Origin: Scleroderma bovista
Lineage: Eukaryota > Basidiomycota > Agaricomycetes > Boletales > Sclerodermataceae
Assembly (NCBI GenBank): GCA_037178675.1
Contig: JAYMGJ010000271.1
Coordinates: forward strand, 1 to 64,000
Direction: 5' to 3'
DNA: 64,000 nt
The first letter of the stretch is position 1; every line of letters starts with the position of its first letter. The notes beneath the pieces were generated by a model, which searched no databases, was not told the DNA's origin, and worked only from the letters and a program-made list of their open reading frames with translations. A program made the position numbers and the translations under genes. This document shows, piece by piece, positions 31,607 to 42,645 of the stretch.

Positions 31607-33466
31607 CTAGATGCTGCCAGAGGGAAACTGTAAGCCTAGTTGAGCTCTGAACTTCGCGAATTTCTCGTGTGGTAAGTTCTTGGTGAGCAGATTGGCGGGA
31701 TTCTCAGCACCATCAATGAAGAATAGTTCCACGTTACCTTTCACGACTGACTCACGGATTCCGTGGTAGCAGATGTCAATGTGCTTGGAGCGAGGCTCCG
31801 TTACAGGGTTGGATGCCATGAATATGGACCCCTGATTATCACTGCAAATCAGGATAGCTTTCAGCTTATAGCCGAGTTCACCAAGTAAACTCTGAATCCA
31901 GGTAACTTGGCAAGCACAATCGCTCAAAGCCATGTATTCGGCCTCAGTGGACGAGTACACAATAGTCTTCTGCACACAAGAAGTCCAACTGATCAAGCCA
32001 TCTGCAAGCTTCAGGTAGAAACCTGTCTGCGAGAGGCGAGAGATAGGGTCTGATCCCCAATCTGAGTCCGTGCATGCAATCAGGCCAGCACTGGATCCAC
32101 CATTGTACACTAGGGAATAATCAGGTGTACCAATCAAGTAGTGACAGATATACAGCGCTTTGGAAAGGTGGTCCTGGGATGGGTTCGCGGCATGGCGCAA
32201 GAGATGGGTGACTGCAAAAGCAATGTCGGGCCTAGTGCCTAACATCAGGTACAGAAGGGACCCAATAACTGTCTGGAAACGGGAGTGGAGTTCCGCATCA
32301 ACAGGCTCTGTATTTTTGGCGGCATAGCAGCCAGCCGGCAGTGGGGTGCTTGCGGACTTTGCATTTAGCATGCTGCAGCGTTTGATGACCTTTTGGAGGT
32401 ATGCGCATTGGTCCAAGTGGATAGCGCGACCCTTGCGAGTGATTCGCATTCGGAGGAACTCCTTAGGTTCTCCAAGGTCTCTGCACTCCCATTTGCGCAT
32501 GAACTGCGCTTTGATGGCATCAACAACAGCCTTGTTAGGGCCGCAGAATAGAGCGTTGTCAACATAGATAATACCAATGACAATGTTGGTGCCTTTCTTC
32601 TTGTAGAAGAAGATGCCTGCTTCAGACTTAAGGTGCTCAAACCCAAGCTCCTTGAGAGACTCATCGAGTGTGTGCCACCAAGCTAGGCTGGCCTGTTTAA
32701 GGCCATAGAGGGCACGCCAAAGGTGGAGCACTTTGCGCTCTTGCCCAGGAACTGCAAACCCTTTGGGTTGTTCCATATAGATCTCTTCGTCAAGCTTGCC
32801 ATACAAGTAGGCGCTCCGAACGTCGAGTCCAGTGATATACCAGTTTTCAAGTGTGGCAAGCGCAAGCATGAGGCGCACTGTTTCAAAGCACACAACTGGT
32901 GAGAAGACCTGGATGAAATCTAATCCCTTGACCTGGGAGAAGCCTTTCGCTACTAAGCGGGCTTTCTTGCGGCCATCTGACTTCACATCGAAGACCCATC
33001 AATTCTTAATGACCTTCCGGTCTCAGGGACAGTCAACTAGCTCAAAGACTTTGCGCTTTTGCAGCACGTCGAGCTCTTCTTGGCAAGCAAGTCGCCAGAG
33101 TTTCTGCTCAGCTTGGGGTAGGCAAGCAATGTCCTTATAGGACCAGTTGTGGACGCTCTCGTATTGAGGGTCGCAGGTTTTGAGGGCTTTGCCCATCAGG
33201 TATTGGACTAGGTTTGCTCTCCCTTCCTCGCACATCTTTTGCACATCTTCCTCACTGGGCGTTGCAGAGGTGTCGGGGAAACCACCAGGGATATGGTCTG
33301 GTGTGTCCGGTTGTGGGGGCCTAGGGGCCTCACCCACTGTTTCTTGCCATCGGGAGGCACTTTCGATATCCTGGAGTTGCTCAACGGGATGTCGCCGCTC
33401 ACCATACACGTTGCCGGGGCGCAATGGCACTCTACGTTCACGTTGGGGGCAGGCAGGGATATTCAC
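31607..33466 (-). pseudogene. Younger copia reverse transcriptase/RNase H, YVDD changed to YVDN
   Basis: From 33466 a linker frame reaches LWRLACQEELDVLQKRKVFELVDCP; a stop or shift near 33000 separates it from the RT frame (KSDGRKKARLVAKGFSQV on). RT continues with YGKLDEEIYMEQPKGF and LYGLKQASLAW. The catalytic box reads IIYVDNALF: the second Asp codon is AAC at 32555-32557. RNase H is intact by eye (ACTDSDWGSD, SSTEAEYMALSD), ending with NLLTKNLPHEKF. Product would copy RNA to DNA, but this enzyme should be inactive. Confidence 0.88.
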
Positions 33467-33475
33467 TGCAGGGGG

Positions 33476-34505
33476 TCATGGTGCATTCTGGCGGCGTTCA
33501 GCTCGGCCAGGGCGCTGCAGTGCCAGAGGTGGCGGATTTCTCGCTGGTGAAGGCGTTCTCGGTGCCGGTGGAGGCACTGGAGATGGCATACGGGGAGGAT
33601 TTATTTGATTAGGCTCTTCCTCAGGAGCCTCAGGTTCCTCGCACTTTGGATCGTCATCCTGCACTTGGGGATGTGGGTAGCCATGGTCGTGTTCCACATC
33701 ATCATCACTGTCGGTATCATCAGGGGGATTCCCTGGTTGATCAGTGGCTGGTTTCGGATTTGCCCTTCCGAAAGGGTTCTCGAGAGGTTCGCGCCTGTTT
33801 TTGGGGCAGCGAGGGAAATGACGCTCGTCAAAGACGGCGTGAGCAGTGGTAAATACTGCATTTGTGGAGCGCATAAACAAGAAATTGCGCTCATTGCCAG
33901 GGGCAACACCAATATAAGTCATAAGCTCTGACTTGGGAGCCATCTTATTTGCTCGAGCCGAGGCTGGGAGGTAGACAAAGGCTCCACAGCCAAATACACG
34001 TAGGTGATCGATGTTAGGCATCTCCCCCTTAAGCATTTCATGGGGGGTGCGCCATCGCAGGCGAGCTACCGGAGTATGGTTGTAAATGTGGGTTGCGTGA
34101 GCGAACGCAAATTCCCACCAGGAGTCAGGAATGCAGGCTTGATGTCGCATAGACTCAGCTTTGTCCATGAGAGTGCGCCCTAAACGCTTGGCGCGGCCAT
34201 TCTGCATGGGGGTTCTTGGAGCACTTTGATATATTTTTATTCCCTTTTCAAGGAGTGCTCAATCAAATAGATCAGATTTATACTCTCCGCCAGCATCAGA
34301 CATCCATCCAATGACATGCGTATCATGTTGGACGTGCACCATTTCAAGGAAATCTTTGGCAGCCGTAATCGCTGCAGCTTTGGAGCGAAGAGGCATAGTC
34401 CAGGTGTGAGAAGTATAGTCGTCGTAGAAGGTGATAACATATTTAAACTTCCGGTACGACATAACCAGGAAGGATTTGGAAGCGCTGCATATGTTTTTGC
34501 GCGCA
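33476..34505 (-). pseudogene. Younger copia integrase, frameshifted and missing catalytic Glu
   Basis: The core appears in two frames: ITFYDDYTSHTW and WMSDAGGEYKSD (34462-34259), then QNGRAKRLGRTLMDKAESMR (34207 down). The last motif normally reads A-E-R, with Glu as the third DDE residue; here the codon is AAG (34187-34189), Lys. After it come YNHTPVARLRWRTPHE and FGCGAFVYLP, then an acidic/Pro-rich linker, and a stop at 33476. Confidence 0.8.
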
Positions 34506-36428
34506 TCAGAGTACTTCCTTCGAGGGGTGCCCGAATCTCCAGTGCATAATGTTGTAATCGACTTTGCTCACGGAGGCGATGTAGTTAGATCTAATTATTG
34601 GGATAGATCTAATCCCAAAAATGACGTTACAATCGTCTTCTGGGTCTGGCCCAAACCATAGGCGTTCAGCTTTATGAGTGAGGCTAATGCCTCTCTTATC
34701 ACCAGTGACTTTGTAGTTTCGCTGGAGCATTTCGCCCATAGAAATAAGGCGTGCAGTAGCACCTGGCATATGGAGCACCTGGGTGAGTGTAATGACTTTC
34801 TCATCCCCTGAGTTGTGGTCTAGGCACTGGAGTAATACTGTGACAATGCCAGCAATCAGTGCTACACCATTAGCCGTTTTGGCGTAGTGCGCTCGTTTTA
34901 GCGTGTTGTAAGAGGCAAAATCGCCTATGTCACCAGTGAAGTGGCGTGATGCGCCAGAGTCTAGGAGCCAGAAGGCACCAGATAATTCGCTATCGTTGAC
35001 CATTTTTCCCTTACAGCCAGCACAGCATGCATCATTCAGACATGAACAGATATATGCTTTACTCAAGATACGACATGACATATTATAGTGACTACTCGCT
35101 ATATACAGTGATGGCGTAAAGCGCACATGTAAAGGGAGCGTGTCAGTGTCGGTCAGCATGCGTGCAGAAGGTACTTGCCTGAAAAGGCTGGCCTCCGCGC
35201 CCATTGCCATCGACGTTGCATTGTAGCGGTCGAGGACTATCGCGTCAATCTTGTTGGACTCATCATCAGCGAACGGTTTGTGAGCAAAGGGCTCTTCATC
35301 CCCCAGGGAGATGGCATCCTCCTCATACATGGTGATGCACTCCTCAAGACGAGGGCGCTTCAACGAGGAGGGACCAGCCTCGGGCTGGTCCAGGTTCGCA
35401 CTCGCCAACGACACAACTTGGTCGAGGGTGCAGATGGTTTGGCAGGAGGGCTCTACCCCCAGACAGTGTGCCAAATTGAAGGCCTTGATGGTATTTTCAA
35501 ATGTGGGGGGGCCATAGTTGGTAGCACCGGGAGTGTGAGCCAAAGCATGAGGGTCGACGGTGGGCTCTGGTCCATCGTAGTGGACGTATGTGGCAAAGGC
35601 GGCTTGTTGGGCGTTCTCGCAGTGAGTGTGAGCCTTCTTGCTGCCACAGCGTGTGCGGCCTCCCTGTCCTTGGGCAGGAGCGTTTCTGCTCGTACCGCCA
35701 TTGGACCCGCCTTGCTGCTGCTGGGCGAATTTGGGGTCAGCCAGCTTGCGCTTCACAGTGCTAAGCTTGTTGGCCTGTGGGCCCTTACCACCACCACGGG
35801 AAGAGGCACCTTTCTGCTCAAAGGAGAGCGTGGCGGCCTTTACGATCCTGTTGGGCTTCAGGTTCTTGATCTCATCCAGCAATGTTTGGCTGAGTATCTG
35901 AGCTACGACCTCCATAGTAGGAGGGAGCTTGCACAGAATGATCATAGCCTGCATGGGGGCAGGGAATTCGAAGCCGGCGTCTTTGAGATAGGCGAAGTGG
36001 CTAAGCACTTTGGTGATAGCCGGAGTGGGGTGAGAGCCAGCGGGAATGGTAGTTGCCAGGAGCTTGCTAAGCTCAGCATAGGCAGAGCCGATACTGGGGG
36101 CGCCGAAGTTCTTCTTCAGGTGGTCCCAGACATCCTTAACGTTGTCGAGGTTCGAGACTGCAACCTGGATCGAGGGGGCAAGGCGCAAGGTGATGTTACC
36201 GAGCGCTCTTTCAGTGTTGTCGTCCCACTCCTTTCGGTCATCATGACCAGCAGCGGGTTGCGTCATCGAGTAAATGTACCATTGGCCTTGTGCCCGAAGG
36301 TAGGCCTGCATAGAGGTGTGCCACTGCTGCCAGTTGGAGCCAGTGAACACAGGAACCATCTTGTCGAGAGTGCTGGACATGGTGATATTCTGTTTGGAGT
36401 CAACGGAGTCAGCAAATGAATGCGACAA
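34506..36428 (-). CDS. Younger copia gag-protease-preintegrase frame
   Basis: 640 codons. Gag with FTGSNWQQWHTSMQAYLRAQ and VKDVWDHLKKNFGAPS; a Gly/Gln-rich linker in place of a classical zinc knuckle; protease WLLDSGASRHFTGD; and the pre-integrase MHWRFGHPS at the end. Start could be 36428 or the inner ATG of MSSTLDKM at about 36380, which is the more usual gag beginning. The frame stays open to the pre-integrase motif and then shifts. Long plus-strand frames over this stretch are antisense. Confidence 0.85.
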   Translation of the reverse strand: MSHSFADSVDSKQNITMSSTLDKMVPVFTGSNWQQWHTSMQAYLRAQGQWYIYSMTQPAAGHDDRKEWDDNTERALGNITLRLAPSIQVAVSNLDNVKDVWDHLKKNFGAPSIGSAYAELSKLLATTIPAGSHPTPAITKVLSHFAYLKDAGFEFPAPMQAMIILCKLPPTMEVVAQILSQTLLDEIKNLKPNRIVKAATLSFEQKGASSRGGGKGPQANKLSTVKRKLADPKFAQQQQGGSNGGTSRNAPAQGQGGRTRCGSKKAHTHCENAQQAAFATYVHYDGPEPTVDPHALAHTPGATNYGPPTFENTIKAFNLAHCLGVEPSCQTICTLDQVVSLASANLDQPEAGPSSLKRPRLEECITMYEEDAISLGDEEPFAHKPFADDESNKIDAIVLDRYNATSMAMGAEASLFRQVPSARMLTDTDTLPLHVRFTPSLYIASSHYNMSCRILSKAYICSCLNDACCAGCKGKMVNDSELSGAFWLLDSGASRHFTGDIGDFASYNTLKRAHYAKTANGVALIAGIVTVLLQCLDHNSGDEKVITLTQVLHMPGATARLISMGEMLQRNYKVTGDKRGISLTHKAERLWFGPDPEDDCNVIFGIRSIPIIRSNYIASVSKVDYNIMHWRFGHPSKEVL

Positions 36429-36745
36429 TGGACAAGCAAGAAAAGAAGAAACACCTGAGTGCTAGTGAAAGCACTTCTGTCAACAGCTTAACTCAAGATT
36501 AGGTCTTGCCAGCGCAAGTCGTCAATGATGTTCGCCATGGTTGGCGCAAGTCATCGACGAACTTCACCTGGGGCAATACAGGTGCTCAACTAGGAGCTCA
36601 CTGTCTGGCGCAAGTCGTCGACCAACTTCGCCTTGTGGCTGTGCAGGGGCTCAGCTAGGAGCTCACTGTGGTCCACAGCGTCAAGCTAGTTAAAGTGACG
36701 CTCAGGGAGCTGGAGCACTGTCTGGTGCATTGCTGCACACAGTGC

Positions 36746-36764
36746 GCTCACAGGGCTCATAACC
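36746..36764 (-). other. Primer-binding site of younger copia element
   Basis: GGTTATGAGCCCTGTGAGC directly abuts the 5' LTR. The core GGTTATGAGCCC is the same as in the older element and matches priming by the anticodon half of initiator tRNA-Met. Confidence 0.65.
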
Positions 36765-37057
36765 TGTTGAAGCAATACCTATGTACGTAGAGGAACTGCT
36801 GCTCCAACTCACCTGTTTGGGTGGAGTGCACAACCAGAGATGGTAGCAGTGGTTAAGAGCTGTTATATTATATAAGCGATGTCCGCTGTTTATATACAAC
36901 AAATAGTGTGACACTGTGACACGTGACTGTGACGTGTGACATGTGACATGTAACATCTACTCTAAAGAGGACTATTACTAAGTCTACACTAATATGGGTC
37001 GCAGTCTTGTGCGCACTTCGTTGACAGTTTACACCGGGTGCATGTGCGACTTCAACA
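36765..37057 (-). repeat. 5' LTR of younger copia element
   Basis: 293 bp, 24 bp longer than its partner mainly through repeats of gtgacatgt. It is followed on the element strand by the primer-binding site. Confidence 0.9.
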
Positions 37058-37062
37058 ATTTC

Positions 37063-38510
37063 AGGTCCAAACAGTCCTGGGTGTCTGACACCTTTGGTCA
37101 GTCGTTAGTGGAGAAGATCCGAAACCAGATGCAACCACGCAGCCAGACAAATTTGAGGAATGGCTCGCGAAGGACAAAGAGGCTCACACCCAACTAATGC
37201 TCATACTGAAGGATGAACCCCTCAGTGGAGTTCTTTATTCCATGACATCTGCTGAAGTCTGGAAAAAGCTCAGTGAGCGATACAAAGGCCACGGGAAACA
37301 ATCTATTGCATACCTTATAAGCAAACTTTTTCAGAGCATGCTCTCGGACGACACTGCCATGGAATCCCAATTGAATCTGATGCAGCAAAAGGCTAATGTC
37401 TTAAAAACCATTGGCCAACTGCTTGATGACTCGCTCGTAGCCATAGCTATGGTAATATCCCTCCCGACATCCTATTCGACCCTCCACACCATTTTAATGG
37501 CCGTGGATGACAAACTCATGACAGACATGGTTATAAACCAAGTTCTCATCGAAGAGAGGTCACAGAAATCGCCTGGGAAGACGGCCCTTAGTGCAAAGGT
37601 GACGAGCCAAACAAAGGGCAAGGGAAAAGCCAAGTCTGGTAAAAAGAGTCAGAAGAAAAAGGGTACTTGCACCTACTGCTCGAAAGATGGCCACATGGAG
37701 GATGTATGCTTTAAGAAAAAGCATGACACAGCTGCAAAGGACAGAACAGAGAAGCCAAAAGAAAAGGCGAAAGAGGAGAAGACTGAGTTAGCGGCTCACG
37801 TCGCACAAGTGGATGGAAACTCACCTTCCCCCCTTCATCTGTTCATGGTTCACAACCAGATGGACAAAGCCACCATTTGCAACTGGATTATAGACTCGGG
37901 CGCGTCAGCCCATATGTCATGCCAGCACAAATGGTTCATGACGTATTGTTGGCTTGTACCACCCCAATCCGTTACTGTTGGAAATGGAACATCTATCCCT
38001 GCGGTGGGTATAGGACATATCCGCATTGACCTTAAATTGGATGGTGGGCACACAGCAACCACCATCATATGCAATGTCTACCATGTGCCCGACCTTGACG
38101 GAAATCTTCTTTTCGTCTTGTATTTAGCTGAATTCAATCTTGAAGTCACTTTTGGCCGTGACTCCTGTCGAATCCTAGATGGAAGTCAGGTGGTGGGCAA
38201 AGGCTACAAATGGAACTCTTTATACCTGTTAGCTGCAACCCCCTGCCTTGAAGACCAAACAGCCTACATTGTCCATGGTCCTTCATCCTCTCTCGATCCT
38301 GAACTTCCTCTTACAGTTTTCATGTCTCAAAAGATATTGTCAGAAGCCGACCTTGATGTCTGGCACCGACAACTCGGACATGTAAATGTTCAATCTATTT
38401 TAAAGTTGCTAAAGAAAGGGATGGTTGATGGCATGGCTATCAGCAACTTGAAGGAAGCACACAAAGATAAATGCATACCTTGTCTTGAGGGGAACAGCAC
38501 CGTGCTGTGA
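37063..38510 (+). pseudogene. Older copia gag-protease, main piece
   Basis: Long open frame from about 37086 covering the gag UBN2-type region (LMLILKDEPLSGVLYSMTSA, EVWKKLSERYKGHGKQS), a Lys-rich linker, the CX2CX4HX4C knuckle, the aspartic protease active site DSGAS, and the gag-pre-integrase domain ending CIPCLEG. It ends in TGA at 38508-38510 because one base has been lost before the integrase. The product would assemble particles and process polyprotein. Confidence 0.8.
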
Positions 38511-39290
38511 TTCCTTCTGAATCCAATGTTGAAAGTCCAAGGGTACTACACAGAATGTACTCGGATGTCTGTGGACCCATGGAAACAACAGCATGGAAAG
38601 GCTACCATTACTTCATTACTTTCATTGATGGCTATTCACATTGTCTTGTCGTTAAGCTGATAAAGTTTAAAAACAAAGTGCCAAAGCTTACCAAGGAGTA
38701 CCTCAAGTGAGCGGAGGCAGAGACGGGCGAACACACGAATTATTTTCACAGCGATGGAGGCAGAGAGTACAGATCCACAGCCCTACAAGACTATTTTAAA
38801 TCAAAGGGAGTTCATCATGAAATGATGAACATGTACACACTGCAGGAGAACGGAGTCTCCGAGTGGATGAACCGCACTTTGGTCAAAATGGCTCGTGCAA
38901 TGCTCAGCAACACTGGATTGCCCAATGCATACTGGGGGGACATGATCCTCTATGCTATGCATGTCCTAAATCACGTCCCTACCTGTGCTATCGCTGAGAG
39001 TCTAATGCCGCATGAAGTGTTCACTGGAAACAGGCCGTCAGTTGCACACTTGAGAATTTTCGGGTGTAAAGTGCACGTCCACGTACCTGACGAAAAATGT
39101 CGCAAACTCGACGCTAAGTCCGTTGAATGCACTTCTTGGGCTTTGTGGAAAGTCGGAAGGCCTATGTGTGCATGCACCGTGCGAGTGGCCGCATTTTTGA
39201 GTCCAGGGACGTTGTCTTCGATGAAGGGAGTGCCAACGCCCCCTCTGAGCCCATGCACCTGGGTAGGCCGTGTTATATGGTCAGTGGACA
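38507..39290 (+). pseudogene. Older copia integrase fragment
   Basis: Frame with VLHRMYSDVCGPMETT (first Asp), FHSDGGREYRS (second Asp) and NGVSEWMNRT (Glu kept, Arg replaced by Trp), then FGCKVHVHVPDEKCRKLD. A TGA at 38708-38710 interrupts it. Coding similarity ends before the RT domain. Confidence 0.75.
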
Positions 39291-41151
39291 ATGACAATTG
39301 GCCATGCTACACGGGCTGGTGGAAGTGAGGCTTATGACTAGAGCTTTGCCATATCACAGGGGTCAGCCCCCGGCAGCATTGTCACCAAGTGACAATGGTG
39401 GGCCCGTGGCTCTGTTGTCATCATGGGGTAGGGTGAAAGTCTTAAGCTGGACAAATGGGTGTTGTCATGAAAATACTTGGGCTGAGAGGAGTAGCATACC
39501 AATAGAATAAGTGAGCCAGTATGCAATGGAGGCAGTGTGGTGGAAATCTGATGGCAGCAATAACACCATAGTGAGCCGGTCAATCAGCATTGCGGCATGG
39601 TCAACAGTGTGGCAAAGTCAACACTTTGGCATGTTCAATGAGATGTTGTGCCAATGAGATGTTGTGCTGATGAGATGTTGTGCCGATGAGATGTTGTGCC
39701 ACTGATATGTGGTGCCGGGTGTTATGTGTCGGCTGCATCTATTGCTGCATCAATTTAGTGCCAATGGTTCCTTGTGCCGGATCTTGGCCTAACAGTAGTT
39801 AGTTAACACTATATGCATGGTGATACATCTATATAGAGGGCATAGTATCTAGGGCCTGATGGGTATACAGGGAGATCAACTTTGTAGCCCAACGCACTCA
39901 ATGGGACACCTATCCACATGCCTTCCCAACTATATAGTTGTACCCGCATTAAGGGCTTGTTTAATCCTCTGGGACACCCCATTCATGGCTTGTCACTTTA
40001 AAATGTACTTGCAAGGTTTGCCTACATAGCTAGATAACACCTCTGCTAGGGCCTGCCAATGCTATGGGATACCATGGCCATTGCCTGTCAGACTGAACAC
40101 ATATGCTGGGCACACTGACTATAAATGACACTGTCTCCAGGGCTTGCCCAGAGTTATGGGACACCACACCTGTGGCTAGCACCCCTTAAAGGTACAGTCT
40201 CCGCACAGCCCATTGAAATGCAAGGGACAATAGTTCCATGGCCCTTTGGTAAGAAAGGGACTCTGTTGTTACAGCCTGATCAAAGCCGAAACACACTATT
40301 CCTCTGGCCTGCCAACAGAAATGGCAAACCATATTTAGGGCCTGATGCAAAGCATGGGACACTGGCACTGCAGCCCTCCTACTCACTCCTATTTGTTGGG
40401 CTCTATAATAGAATAGAGAACACTATATCCAGGGCCTCCTGCTCTTATAGAGGATACAGCACCTGGGGCTGTTATGTAATCATGGGACACCATCATATGG
40501 GGCTTGACACATTGTGTGACACCACTTTAGCGGCGTGCCTTGGGAACTGCAGGAGGCGGGGCCTACTCTGCTACTTCTAGCCCCTTGGCTGCAATTCCAT
40601 GGCTACCCTGCTGCTTTGGCCGCCATGGTGCTAACAGTCCTGTGGCAGCAGCGGCTATCCCTGGTTCTCTGGCCGCATTGCCGTGGCATACCTTTCTTTT
40701 GCCATGATACCATGGCTGTACTTGTCATAGTGGCAGCCACCACTGCCACCCAGCCATGATTGGTTACAGCCATCACAGCCGCAAACTTGACAACCAGCAT
40801 AAGATATCAACTTGTGGCACCCATTGTATTGGAAGATGCGGATGACACCTCCACCCAGACATGTGCTATTCCCATTCATGCCGATGTGTTCCCTGTGTGA
40901 TTTCTGCCTTATTGTTAACCTGGCTGGGTGTTGCAGCCACACCTCAGATTTTGGCTGGCAACATTATATCACATGTGTCGCTTTGGCCGATATTTGATTA
41001 ACCAATTATTGTTGTGATGAACATATATGTAGGTATTCATACAATGTTTACCTATGGTGGCGATTCAATAACTCCTCCCATTTCTGCCATAATGCATTTG
41101 GTGCACAGGTTAGCATCTCAATGTCCTCCATCCTTTTTGCACAATGCTGCA
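39291..41151. repeat. Degenerate tandem repeats, no gene
   Basis: At 39636-39720 a 20-bp unit containing gatgagatgttgtgcc recurs five times; the same words (gttgtgccgat) reappear at 44120, linking this stretch to the minisatellites at 44-46 kb. From about 39830 to 40530 a weak repeat of roughly 60-110 bp is suggested by recurring gggcctg...atgggacacc. From 40560 to 40760 gctg/ccatgg-type motifs recur. No supported coding. Confidence 0.5.
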
Positions 41152-41619
41152 TCACCTCCATATGATATTTGAGGGCATTGTCCGAGCTCCGCAACATATT
41201 GTCGCAGAAGTACCATGCATTTGACAAGGCCTCACCGGAGGTATACCCAATGGTGAGTAGAATGGTGACCTTTCTATCAGCAACCTTGGAAAAGCTTTAG
41301 TATCTAACACAACATTAATAAGGGAGCATACCAGGTCTGGCAGAAAGAATGCCTCTGCCTCCGATACCATGTCCCACAGTGGCCGTGTGCTGTACCCTGC
41401 CATACATGGGCCATGGCCATTTACCCACCATGAGTTTGCCACTTGCAGCGTACTTGGAACCTGGACTTCGGCAGCCTTTGCATGATAGATGTTCAACTGT
41501 TGCATTGCTGCATACAGTCTTGCTGGCGGCAGATTTTCTAGTACGACCATTCTGTGCACCCTGCTTGCCATCATTGGCAATATCATCTTCACACCCATAG
41601 CCTGGCATGCAGCAAGCAC
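41000..41619 (-). CDS. Hypothetical gene of KDZ neighbourhood
   Basis: Minus-strand frames: 41619-41315 (through ANSWWVNGHGPCMAGYSTRP and DMVSEAEAFFLPDLVCSLI) and, after a probable intron near 41310-41290, a frame reading TSGEALSNAWYFCDNMLRSS and continuing to about 41050. Hydrophobic-aromatic pattern with several Trp and Cys; no domain recognised. Its place between the copia remains and the dioxygenase relic suggests it travels with the KDZ-type element, but that is inference. Confidence 0.4.
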
Positions 41620-42560
41620 ACATTATAAATTTGCCTGGGGGCTCATGAGTGTGTTAATCAAATGTAATCATTCTCCACTTACCACTTCCATTTGTACGTT
41701 TGCTGTTACGACCATGTCCAACTCCAGATCATATCCAGTTACTCCAGTCACATCGCACTCCTACAGCTCAACTCCGGTCGTTCTCAGTTACTCCGGCCAA
41801 CGGTCGCGCAGATAACCTTCCGCTAACTACGAACCTTGGTCTAGCCCGCATACAGTCTTTACCACACTTGCCCGTCTACCCTGCCTTGACGTGAATTCTC
41901 CGTGAGCTCGTTATATCTCATACCTTGTAGTATTTTCACTGGACCTGCTTTATTTTCATCGGACCTGACTTTATTTTTGTCGGACCTGATCTATCCTTTA
42001 CTCTGGTCATCCCTTGTCCGCCATTAGGCTGTTTACTTGTCACCGTATATACTCTTCCCTAGTTTGCACTTAGTATAAGTACTCTGTAGATTATCCTGTA
42101 CTCCCTAGTCTGAAATCATCTAAGTTACTACTCCTGATCTTTGTCCATCTCTGTCCCTTCCTCTGTTCTGACCGGAACCCACGCAAGGGATCAATGCTCG
42201 TTGTCCTTGTCGTTGAATCCAATTGGTTGCAACTCTGGCCCAGGCTAACCTCTGCCCAAATCCTTGACCTCCCCTCTCGTCCGTTTTCGTCCGGACTTGA
42301 CCGGACTTCCTACCGGAGTAGACCCGGACTTGACATTTGCATGCCATTCAGCTGTGGCCAGCATCCCTTTGGGCTGTTGTTGAACCGTGTGCACCAACCG
42401 TCGAAAGCGGACTCCAACGTATTGCAATACCATGGACAGTTCACAGGTTTCGCGCAGTTTGGATGTGTTATTCATGATTGATGGTGTGATGGCCGATTCA
42501 CCCTAAGCCTTATAACATTCAGGCAATCAATGTTCTCACGGTCCACATGTCACCTGATGC
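41620..42560. other. Non-coding, CT-rich
   Basis: Between 41720 and 41820 the motif actcc(a/g)gtcac recurs. No coding frame matches a family I know, and no terminal repeats were found. Confidence 0.4.
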
Positions 42561-42645
42561 ATAATTACCACATTGTGCAACCGGGCATGTGTTGTTTCAC
42601 ACCAGCCAATCGCCGATCAGCCTTGTTTAGTGGATCTAGCCAAGA

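Larger units (their letters stand above)
31292..37057 (-). mobile_element. Younger Ty1/copia retrotransposon with both LTRs, ATTTC target duplication
   Basis: Complete structure: LTRs 31292-31560 and 36765-37057, each beginning TGTTGAAG and ending CTTCAACA, flanked by ATTTC at 31287-31291 and 37058-37062. The element is inserted in the gag of the older copia. The minus-strand order is gag, protease, integrase, RT, RNase H. The LTRs differ at about six bases plus two indels, the larger a gtgacatgtgac-type expansion near 36910, so insertion is fairly recent. The coding region nonetheless has several frameshifts and two lost catalytic residues. Confidence 0.92.
31132..39290 (+). mobile_element. 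Older Ty1/copia retrotransposon, split by a nested element and 3'-truncated
   Basis: Gag starts at 31132 (MSAPSTSASVAGKSSKSAT) and is interrupted after FHMWKF by the nested element 31292-37057. It resumes at 37063 and runs to 38510, with a stop in place of Trp at about 37085 (GTC TGA CAC). The resumed part has the zinc knuckle CTYCSKDGHMEDVC, the protease motif WIIDSGASAHMS and the pre-integrase motif WHRQLGHVN. A frameshift near 38497 leads into integrase (YSDVCGPM, FHSDGGREYRS, ENGVSEWMNRT) with another stop at 38708-38710. Similarity fades near 39290, before the reverse transcriptase, so the element lacks RT, RNase H and its 3' LTR here. Confidence 0.85.

Noticed and set aside
35175..36419. 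414-codon plus-strand frame
   Set aside because: Exact antisense of the younger copia gag; no independent support.
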